DNA of 64,000 nucleotides, from positions 192,000 to 255,999 of the forward strand of contig CAUYUJ010016688.1 of NCBI GenBank assembly GCA_963575745.1. The letters run 5' to 3'. Of this stretch, positions 54,680-64,000 are shown piece after piece (position 1 is the first letter of the stretch; the number at the start of each line of letters is the position of its first letter). The position numbers and the translations under genes were made by a program. Under the pieces are notes generated by a model. It worked only from the letters and a program-made list of their open reading frames with translations, did no database searches and had not been told where the DNA came from. This DNA is from Prorocentrum cordatum (lineage: Eukaryota > Sar > Dinophyceae > Prorocentrales > Prorocentraceae).

Positions 54680-57320
54680 GGGTGCCGCTTTCGGCGGGGC
54701 CCCCCATGGGGCCACGAAGCGCTGCCCTGGGTGGGGGAACCGCATGTGAAAGCAACCACTGGGGCCTTCGGTGGGGCCCCCTATGGGGCCACGAAGCGCT
54801 GCCCTGGGCGGGGGAAGCGCATGCGAGAGCAGCCGCTGGGGCCTTCGGCGGGGCCCCCCATGGGCGACGAAACGCTGCCGTGGGCGGGGGAACCGCATGC
54901 GAACTGCGCCACAGGGGCCTTCGGTGGAGCCCCCCAACGGGGCCACGATGCGCTGCCCAGGGCGGTGGAAACGCATGCGAAAGCAGCCGCTGGGGCCTTC
55001 GGTGGAGCTCTCTATGGGGCCACGAAACGCTGCCTTGGGCGGGGGAGCCGCATGCGAGAGCAGCCACTGGGGCCTTCGGTGGAGCTCCCGGGGCCACGAA
55101 GCGCTCCCCAGGGTGGGGGAAACGCATGCGAGGGCAGCCGCTGGGGCCTTCGGTGGAGCTCCCTCTGGGGCCACGAAGCGCCGCCCAGGTTGCGGGAAAC
55201 GCATGCGAGAGCAACCACTGGGGACTTCGGTGGAGCCCCCTTATGGGGCCACGAAGCGCTGCCCAGGGTGGGGGAAACGCATGCGAGAGCAACCGCTGGG
55301 GCCTTCGGTGGAGCTCCCTACGGGGCCACGAAGCGCTGCCCAGGGTTGGGGAAACGCATGCGAGAGCAGCCGCTGGGGCCTTCGGTGGAGTTCCCTATGG
55401 GGCCACGAAACGCTGCCCAGGGTGGGGGAAACGTATGTGAGAGCAACCACTGGGGCCTTCGGCGAAACTGCTTATAAGACCACGAAGCGCTGCCCAGGGT
55501 GGGGGAAACGCATGCGGGCACCCCCACTGGAGCCTTCGGTGGAGCTCCCTATGGGGCCACGAAACGCTGCCCTGGGTAGGGGAACCGCATGCGAGAGCAA
55601 CCATTGGGGCCTTCGGTGGAACTGCCTATGGGGCCACGAAGCGCTGCCCAGGGCGGGGGAAACGCATGCGAGAGCAGCCGCTGGGGCCTTCGGTGGAGCT
55701 CCCTATGGGGCCACGAAGTGCTGCCCAGGGCTGGGGAAACGCATGCGAGAGCAGCCACTGGGGCCTTCGGTGGAGCTCCCTATGGGGCCACGAAGCGCTG
55801 CCCAGGGTGGGGGGAACGCATGCGACAGCAAGCACTGGAACCTTCGGTGGAACCCCCTTCTGGGGGTACGAAGCGCTGCCCAGGGTGGGGGAAACGCATG
55901 CGAGAGCAGCCACTGGGGCCTTCGGTGGAGCTCCCCATGGGGTTACGAAGCGCTGCCCTGGGTGGGAGAACCGCATGCGAGAGCAGCCACTGGGGCCGAC
56001 GGTGGAGCTCCCTACGGGGCTACGTAACGCTGCCCAGGGTGGGGGAAACGCATGCGAGAGCAGCCACTGGGGCCTTCGGTGGAGCTCCCTATGGGGCCAC
56101 GAAGCGCTGCCCAGGGTGGGGGAAACGCATGCGATAGCAACCACTGGGGCCTTCGGTGGAGCTCCCTATTGGGCCACGAAGCGCTGCCCAGGGCGGGGGA
56201 AACGCATGCGAGGGCAGCCGCTGGGGCCTTCGGTGGAGCTCCCTCTGGGGCCACGAAGCGCTGCCCAGGGTGGGGGAAACGCATGCGAGAGCAGCCACTG
56301 GGGCCTTCGGTGGAGTTCCCTCTGGGGCTACGAAGCGCGGCCCAGGGTGGGGGAGCACGTATGCGAGAGCAACCGCTGGGGCCTTCGGCGAAGCTGCCTG
56401 TAAGACCACGAAGCGCTGCCCAGGGTGGGGGAAATGCATGCGGGAACAACCGCTGGGGCCTTCGGTGGAGCTCACTATGGGGCTACGAAGCGTTGCCCAG
56501 GGTGAAGGAACGCATGCTATAACAGCCGCTGAGGCTTTCGGTATAGCTCCCTCTGGGGCCACGAAGCGCTGCCCAGGGTGGGGGAAACGCATGCGAGAGC
56601 AGCCGCTGGGGCCTTCGGTGGGGCTCCCGCTGGGGCCACGAAGCGCTGCCCAAGGTTGAGGAAACGCATGCGAGAGCAGCCACTGGGGCCTTCGGTGGAG
56701 CTCCCTATGGGGCTACGAAGCGCTGCCCAGGGTGGGGGAAACGACTGCGAGAGCAACCGCTGGGGCCTTCGGTGGAGCTGCCTATGTGGCCACGAAGCGC
56801 TGCCCAGGGCGGGGGGAAACGCATGCGAAAACAACCATTGTGGCCTTCGGCTGAGCTCCCTACGGGGCCACGAAGCGCTGCCCAGGGTGGGGAGAACGCA
56901 TGCGAGAGCAACCGCTGGGGCCTTCGGTGGAGCTCTCTATGGGGCCACGAAGCGCTGCCCATGGTGGGGGGAACGCATGCGACAGCAACCACTGGAGCCT
57001 TCGGTGGAACCCCCTTATGGGGCTACGAAACGCTGCCCAGGGCGGGGGAAACGCATGCGAGAGCAGCCACTGGGGCCTTCGGTGGAGCCCCCTATGGGGC
57101 CACGAAGCGCTGCCCAAGGCGGGGGAAACGCATGCGAGAGCAACCACTGGGGCTTTCGGTGGAGTTCCACATCGAGCTACGAAGCGCTGCCCAGGGTGGG
57201 GGAAACGCATGCGAGAGCAGCCACTGGGGCCGTCGGTGGAGCTCCTTTTGGGGCCACGAAGCGCTGCCCAGGGTAGGGGAAACGCATGCGAGAGCAGCCA
57301 GTGGGGCCCTTCCTATGAGG
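54680..57320 (+). repeat. 77-bp satellite, about 34 tandem units
   Basis: Unit: GGGGCCACGAAGCGCTGCCC, AGGGTGGGGGAAACGCATGC, GAGAGCAGCCACTGGGGCCT, TCGGTGGAGCTCCCTAT. Copies are highly similar and spacing of 77 bp is exact over long runs (for example 55241, 55318, 55395). The unit holds the palindrome CGCATGCG. Because 77 is not a multiple of three, long stop-free frames repeat every 77 codons in several phases on both strands; the longest plus frame is 418 codons (54771-56027). I regard these as noncoding. Confidence 0.95.
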
Positions 57321-57477
57321 CTACGAAACGTGTTAGGGGTGTGCCGAGAGCAGAGGCAATGACGGGGAGGAGGGAAGAGGGGGAGGGAGAAGCGGGAGGA
57401 AGGAACGCAGGGCGCTGTCTCTTCAAAACGAGGACCCAACACCACAGGATGGTTGGGAACAAGAAATGATGAAGGTA
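57321..57477. other. junction between satellite arrays
   Basis: Purine-rich sequence with CTTCAAAACGAGGACCCAAC. A similar phrase, GTCAAAACGAGGACCCATCA, followed by GGTTGGTTGGGAACAA, occurs at 28796-28835. Confidence 0.5.
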
Positions 57478-57880
57478 TTCTGCTGGAGGCTGGGATTCGG
57501 CAGTTCCCAATTTAATTTCCAATTAAAAACGCATAAATTCAGGGGGGGACTACTGGAGGCTGGGGCTCGACCGTTTCCTATTCAAGTCCCATTTAAAAGC
57601 CAGCGGGTGATTCAGGAATTCTGCTAGAGGCTGAGGCTCGATCATTTCCTGTTGAATTCTAATTTAGGCGCCAATGGACCATTAAGGAATTAGGCTGGAG
57701 GCTGGGGCTCGAGTATTCCCTGTTGGAATCCTATTTAAAAAACAATGATATTATTTATGAAGTCTGGTGAAGGCTGGGATTCGACAGTTTCCACTTGATA
57801 TCCCATTCATAAGCCAATAAGGTATTCAGGATTTCTGCTGGCGGCTGGGACTCGGCTATTTCCGATGGATGTCCTAAGGA
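57478..57880 (+). repeat. degenerate 70-bp repeat, right flank
   Basis: Six units starting at 57481, 57551, 57622, 57693, 57762 and 57836 (spacing 69-74). Each has CTGGAGGCTGGGGCTCGA, a TTTCC(T/G)(A/G)TT half and CCATTTAAAAGCCAAT-like sequence. Confidence 0.85.
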
Positions 57881-58196
57881 TCCCGGGGGTGTCATCAGGG
57901 CGTCGGCCAGAGTTTTGGCTGTCCCACTGGGCAATGAGAAAAGTTACCCCTGTGAACCCCTTGCGTTTCTATTGGAACCGTGCTCTGAATGCTGCTACGC
58001 GAATGCGACGTGTGAAACTTTTTTTCTATATTTCTTGGTATGACTAGGACACGAAGGCGACGTGTGGTGCCAGCGACACGAAGGTGATGTGTGAAACTGA
58101 CGTTTGCCTTAATTGTCCAACCGGGATCCGGCTATAGAACACGGGGGTGGCGTGTGGTCAGGCATGAACACCAAATGTGACCTTCTTACGAGTATT
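57881..58196. other. spacer with ACACGAAGGYGACGTGTG words
   Basis: The word recurs about three times (near 57999, 58049, 58076). No gene recognised. Confidence 0.45.
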
Positions 58197-58214
58197 TGAT
58201 TATTATTATTGCTG

Positions 58215-58251
<37 letters not shown>

Positions 58252-58270
58252 GACTACTACAACTATGACG

Positions 58271-58307
<37 letters not shown>

Positions 58308-58387
58308 TTACTACTACTACTACTACTACTACTACTACGACTACTACTACTACTTGTATTATTATATTACTACTACTACTACTACTA

Positions 58388-58421
<34 letters not shown>

Positions 58422-58422
58422 G

Positions 58423-58460
<38 letters not shown>

Positions 58461-58462
58461 GG

Positions 58463-58514
<52 letters not shown>

Positions 58515-58858
58515 GACGACTACTACTACTACTACTACTGCTACTACTACTATTACTACTACTACTACGACTACTACGGCTACTACTACTACTACTACTA
58601 CTACTACTGCTGCTGCTATTGCTACTGCTACTACTACTCTTACTACTACTACTACTACTACTACTACGACTACTACTACGACTCCGACTCCGACTATCAT
58701 TTTTTACTACGACGACTACCACGATTACTATTACTACTTCTACGACTAGTCGTACGATTGGTATCATGTTGGGGCCGTGCCACTGTTACTGTGTTACTGT
58801 TGCAGTTTTTTATTTTCACGGCTACGACGACGACGGCGACGACTACTACTACGACTAT

Positions 58859-58925
<67 letters not shown>

Positions 58926-58982
58926 TCTACTACGTCTACTACCATTAGCATTACGACCACTACAACAACTACTACGACGACG

Positions 58983-59017
<35 letters not shown>

Positions 59018-59164
59018 CATTACTACTACTATCACTACTACTATCAGTACTACTACTGCTACTACTACTACTACTACTGCTACGACTACTACTGCTACTA
59101 TTATTACTACTACTAATATTACTACACTGATTACTTCTACTACTACTACTACCACTACAATTGA

Positions 59165-59200
<36 letters not shown>

Positions 59201-59413
59201 CAGTACTACCACTACGTCTGCTACTACTACTACTACTACTATTACTATTATTACTACTGCTACTTTTACTACGACTACTACTACTATTACGACCACGACC
59301 ACGACCACGACCACGACTATTATTATTAAGATCGCTACTGCTACTACCACCACTAGGCTACTATGACGTCCACCACTACTACTACCACTACCACTACCAC
59401 TACCACGACTACG

Positions 59414-59448
<35 letters not shown>

Positions 59449-59772
59449 GACGACTACTACTACTACTACCAGCACAGTTACTATGACTACTGCTACTACG
59501 GCCACCACTACTACTACGACTACTACGGGTATCGTTGCTACTACTTTTACTACTACAGCCCTCACTGCTACTAGGTCTACCACCTACTACTTCTACTACT
59601 ACGACTCCCTCCCATGACTGACACGATTGGTACTGGTGTAACTACTGCTGCCACTACTGCTACTTCTACTACTACTACCACTAGTAGACTGATGATACGT
59701 CTATCACGTCTATTATTGCTACCCGAGTTCTACAACTCTTACTATTACTTCCCCTACTACTATTACTAGTAT

Positions 59773-59817
<45 letters not shown>

Positions 59818-60230
59818 GATTACTACTACTACTGCTACTAATACTACTACTACTACTGCTACTACTGCTACTACTGCGACGATCATCCATCGTATTATTA
59901 TTTAGATTACCATCACTACCACCACAACGGCTAACACCACCAACCTTACCACTACGATTTCTAATGTTGTTACGATTACCGCTGCTTCTACAGTTGAAAT
60001 TCCTACCGCTGTTGCCACAACTATTGCTGCTGCCCATAGCGAACGCCAGACGTAACCGCACGGTTATATGTGCGACTCCTAGTGCTAGTATGACTTTTGT
60101 TACTACCATTGCGACTAGCAGTACCGCTCTACTTTTCATAAGTAGGGCTACTCCTACAACGCATAGCCCCACTACTACTACTCTTACTTCCCCCCTCCTA
60201 CTACTACTACGGCGGCTTCTGCTACTACTG

Positions 60231-60263
<33 letters not shown>

Positions 60264-60323
60264 TTGTTCGTGTTACTATTGCTAACACTACTACTGTTAC
60301 CACCCTTGCTGCTATTACTACTC

Positions 60324-60366
<43 letters not shown>

Positions 60367-61155
60367 GACTATTACGAGCAGTACTTCTAGAACAACTACC
60401 ACTACAAATGCCATTTCTTCTCCCCCGACAACTACTACAACTACTCGTACCAGTGCCGCCAGCACAATTCCTACAAATATTCGCGCCCCCCCCCACCCAC
60501 GGGGGAACGTGTTCGATTTTCGGTTTTGTAATCGCTAGAAGACCCTTTGATGAGCCCCATCCCCCGCGCACAGGGACTTGAACATCTTCCAACATCCAAA
60601 AGTCCCGAAAAAAACTGAGAAGGTCAGAAACAAACTTCTTTTCGTAATCCCGTGCGTCCGTGCACCCGTGCACCTTACATCCATACACGATTGCTACCGC
60701 TACTGCTATTGCCACTACTACTACCACTACCACGACTATTGCGGCCACTATTGCCACTACTATTGCTACTACGACGACGACGGCGACGACGACTACTACT
60801 ACTACTACTACTACGGCTACTATGTCTTTTTTCGGCTACGACTACTAGACTACCCGTATGCCGACGGAGACTATTGTTATTACGACAGTTACGTCTACGA
60901 GCATTACGTATATTGCGATTGTTGCTCCGACTTTTAGTCGTAACAGTGGTAGTGGTACCACTACTACTACTACTACTACGACTACTACTACTATTATTAC
61001 TACTACTGCTACTACTACTACGACTACCACTACTACGACCACGACTACTACTACTACTGCTACTACTACTAATACTACTCTGACGACTACTACTACTACT
61101 ACGATTACTACTACTACCACTACTACTACTACTACTACTACGACTACTACTACTA

Positions 61156-61192
<37 letters not shown>

Positions 61193-61291
61193 GACTACTA
61201 CTACTACTACTACGAATAGTAATACTACTACGGCCACCACCGCTATTACGACTGGTTTCGATCCGTATTGTTACGATTGTTACGGCGACTG

Positions 61292-61326
<35 letters not shown>

Positions 61327-61403
61327 GCGACTACTTCTATCACCAGTACGACTGCCATTACTACTACTATTACTACGGCTACTACTACTACTACTACTAC
61401 TAT

Positions 61404-61457
<54 letters not shown>

Positions 61458-61578
61458 CACAACTACTACCACTACTATCGCTACTACTACTACCACTACT
61501 ACCACTACTACTACGACTACTACTACTACTACTACGACTACTACTACTACTACTACTACTACTGTTCCTCCCATATAG

Positions 61579-61623
<45 letters not shown>

Positions 61624-61795
61624 GACTACTACTTGCGCTACTACCACTTCTACTACTACTTTTTACTATTGTGACTATTACTATTATTATTTCTACTACT
61701 ACTACTAGTACAACAACAACTACTACTATTATTACGAGTACTACTACTACTATTACTACTACTACTACCACGACTACTACTACTACTACTACTGT

Positions 61796-61836
<41 letters not shown>

Positions 61837-61922
61837 TTACTATTACTACTATCACCACCAGTACTATCACTACTACTAGTACCAGTACTAGTACTAGTAC
61901 TAGTTCTACTATCACTACTACG

Positions 61923-61969
<47 letters not shown>

Positions 61970-61990
61970 CACTCCTATTGCTACTATTGT
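58197..61990 (+). repeat. (CTA)n trinucleotide array, about 3.8 kb with interruptions
   Basis: ACT/CTA/TAC triplets dominate, with ACG, GCT and ATT variants. The purest blocks are about 58210-58560, 58850-59160, 59400-59470, 59765-59860, 60215-60370, 60945-61210 and 61280-61990. Less repetitive islands lie at 58750-58830, 59885-60180 and 60380-60690. Frames through it give poly-Thr/Tyr/Leu and are not genes. Confidence 0.96.
60380..60690. other. unique island inside the CTA array
   Basis: Non-repetitive sequence flanked by CTA DNA. It carries CCCGTGCGTCCGTGCACCCG, resembling CCATGCGTCCGCGCACCGTA near 62135, so the array edges may share an ancestral unit. No gene or RNA recognised. Confidence 0.4.
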
Positions 61991-62597
61991 TGATTTCGTA
62001 TGGGGTGTTTTCTCACGGGTGCCGCCACCTTCGCCATTGCCCTTGGGAGGATGATTCCAACTACTGCTGCTACTGCCATTGCTGATGTTACGACTCGTTT
62101 TATTAGTAGCGTTACCACCACACCATTCCGTACACCATGCGTCCGCGCACCGTATTTTCGTAACTACGAGGTCCATCCGCTTCAAAAATTTATATCCCCC
62201 CTTTGTGGTTATCGGAGGATTTCTAGTGGGCCCACGAGGGACGCATCGGGCCACCAATCGCCCATGGATCGCTGACATTGCCCCCCGCCTGGGACCGTGC
62301 GGTTTCGCTATGGTTGGCGGATTGTTTTGGGGGGCCTGTCCCGAAGGCAGTCGCAGGGGGGCGGTTTGGGATCGCTCCTCATACTCCTTGGTTTTGTTCC
62401 CCCACCCCTTTTGGTCTGCCGTGTGCACGGCCTTTGCATCCCTCTGCGCCGCGTTGCCTGCTTCCTGCGCGCACGCATCCTCGGCTATGCGGCCCGTCCG
62501 CGAGAGGGGCGGACCCTGCCCCTGCAAGGCTGCGATCCTCTCTCTTTTTTTTGTTCGTCCTTTCTCTGCTGGGGCGGGGCGGGGGAGGACACATCAC
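61991..62597. other. no gene recognised
   Basis: Unique sequence following the CTA array; short open frames only. Confidence 0.4.
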
Positions 62598-62695
62598 ATA
62601 TATATATATATATTTATATAAATATTTATATTTTTATATATATATGTGTATACATATGTATATATATATGTATATATATATATATATATTATAGT
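62598..62695. repeat. (TA)n-rich tract
   Basis: ATATAT with TTTATATAAATATT and GTATAC interruptions. Confidence 0.95.
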
Positions 62696-62754
62696 GGATG
62701 CGGGAGAGCAGCGCGATATGAGAGGGCAGGTGGAGATCGAACATGTTCGCAATA

Positions 62755-63245
62755 GAGAGCGAGAGAGAGAGAGAGGTCACGTTGGATAGATCTACGCATA
62801 ATGCAGAACATGGGGGGGTGAGAGAGGGAGGAAGCGATACATAAATATAGATATATAGAGAGAGAGAGCCATATATGGACAGAGAGGGGGAGAAAGGGGG
62901 GATAAACGGAGAAAGGGGCAGAGCAGAAAGCAGGAGACATGCATACACAGCGCGCGATGTATTTTCCACACATTTACAAACAAACGTACATGTTGCATTC
63001 TCGTTGCGACCAGTAGCTCAGATGGACATCTACAGACATACCTATCTATAAACATATGAAGATCGGAACATGTGACAAACACACACGTACTGTTCATAAC
63101 GTGTCAGGAAGCAGTATATCACACAGCCGACCTATTGATATACCCTTGCGTATACCTGTATATGTAAATGTGAATGAAGAGAGAGGGGGAGAGACAGAGA
63201 GAGATAGAGAATGAGAGAGAGATAGAAAGAGAAAAAGATAGATGA
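62755..63245. repeat. GA-rich polypurine region
   Basis: GAGAGA runs at about 62758-62776, 62850-62868 and 63176-63240, with less regular sequence between (62890-63175). Confidence 0.7.
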
Positions 63246-64000
63246 AGACAGTGAAAGGGTGATAATGGCTGGCGCAGAGTGCCTGCGCTTGATCCTGCGC
63301 AGGCGCGCTTCGATCCCAGCCCCATTTGTTCAATGTTTTGGGTTCGCGTTTGTTGTTACCCTGATTTTGTTTTTCTGATGTCCGTGCATTCTGGGTTGTC
63401 ACCCATCAGGACACGATCCGTGACGAAGAGGAAGTCCCCAGGATTGGGGTCGAGGGCCCTCTGACGCTAGAGCCGTGAAACACCCAGGGCGTCGGCGGTC
63501 TGAGTACGCCGTTGCTTACACGTGGTCCACCTCCCACCTATGCATCGCCAGCTCTTGTGCCATTATATCCTTCCGAGCGCGTGCCAGCTCGCATCTGGTG
63601 CGCATCACGTTGTCGACGTAAAGCTCTTTCAGAGCTTGCTGGCTCGTGTCTGGCAACAGGTGGGGTTGGAAGTGATGGCGGCGGGGCAATCACTTCTTGC
63701 GTGCTGGCGATTGAATTCTGTGCCTACTGCACTGCGGCGGATTGTACCATTGTTGCGTCATGCGAGCCGGACAGGCACCACCGCCGACAAGCGTTTCGCA
63801 GGCAGGATGGCCAAGATGCGGTGGAAAGATGATAACGTATGGCTTCTCGAAATCACGATGTAATTTTGAACGAGAATCGACCAATGTGGGCTCAGGCTAG
63901 CACGCGATATCACAAAATTGGGCAGATTAAAAACAGCACTACTGCAGCACACACAGCTCGCAGCACCACCGGTCGAGAACATCCACCTCTATACATGGGT
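63246..64000 (+). other. unassigned end of window, one weak ORF
   Basis: A small hairpin lies at 63281-63304 (GCCTGCGC, 8-base loop, GCGCAGGC). A 113-codon frame at 63522-63863 has a protein-like composition (LPPMHRQLLCHYILPSACQL and later RRIVPLLRHASRTGTTADKR) but no recognised family; a second phase is open over the same stretch. I would not call a gene. Confidence 0.3.

Noticed and set aside
54771-56027. A 418-codon repeat protein
   Set aside because: The 77-bp unit shifts phase each copy and several frames on both strands are equally open; this is satellite DNA.
60541-60620. A tRNA-like B box on the minus strand (GTTCAAGTCCC)
   Set aside because: No A box, no cloverleaf pairing and no acceptor stem could be built around it.
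58197-61990. Frames of up to 398 codons rich in Thr, Tyr or Leu
   Set aside because: They are products of the CTA triplet array.

Overview
The window reads as nuclear DNA of a dinoflagellate. The main evidence is two relics of the dinoflagellate spliced leader (DinoSL), at 28120-28141 on the minus strand and 45854-45875 on the plus strand. Supporting signs are CCCTAAA-type telomeric repeats inside the sequence (39578-39783), very long trinucleotide arrays, short GC-rich exon-like islands without long genes, and LINE-like and DIRS-like retroelements that carry cytosine-methyltransferase-like domains. The species cannot be named from this sequence. A run of 100 N at 15481-15580 is an assembly gap.

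Layout. 1-8.4 kb: an exon-like end at 694-813, a tandem compound repeat of about 1 kb per unit (1741-4450), and GAT/GCT/CCT/GGA triplet arrays. 10.1-15.5 kb, minus strand: LINE-1, the best preserved element, with endonuclease, reverse transcriptase, two zinc fingers and a methyltransferase-like domain, cut at its 5' end by the gap. 17.4-24.7 kb, plus strand: a decayed DIRS-like element (gag, RT, RNase H, tyrosine recombinase, methyltransferase-like domain) bounded by direct repeats. 26.1-30 kb: three GAT arrays and a retroposed, spliced-leader-headed pseudogene. 31-45.7 kb: inverted repeats, an ATC array, 90-bp repeats, GCCTCTTGG-type repeats, degenerate telomeric DNA, an insertion flanked by 27-bp direct repeats, exon-like islands and a 73-bp poly(A). 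45.85-51.8 kb, plus strand: LINE-2, a dead LINE that begins at a spliced-leader relic. 51.8-54.1 kb: unrecognised ORFs. 54.5-57.9 kb: a 77-bp satellite nested in a degenerate array of about 70 bp. 58.2-62 kb: a CTA array. 62-64 kb: AT- and GA-rich DNA with nothing recognised.

The recognisable coding content is almost entirely retroelement-derived. The two autonomous element types are unrelated, yet both place a cytosine-methyltransferase-like domain at the 3' end of their coding region. With the spliced-leader relics, this suggests a genome shaped by reverse transcription of trans-spliced transcripts. The small exon-like islands, all on the plus strand and mostly beside triplet arrays, may be exons of host genes with huge repeat-filled introns. 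Reading frames are often broken, so most element genes are called as pseudogenes.
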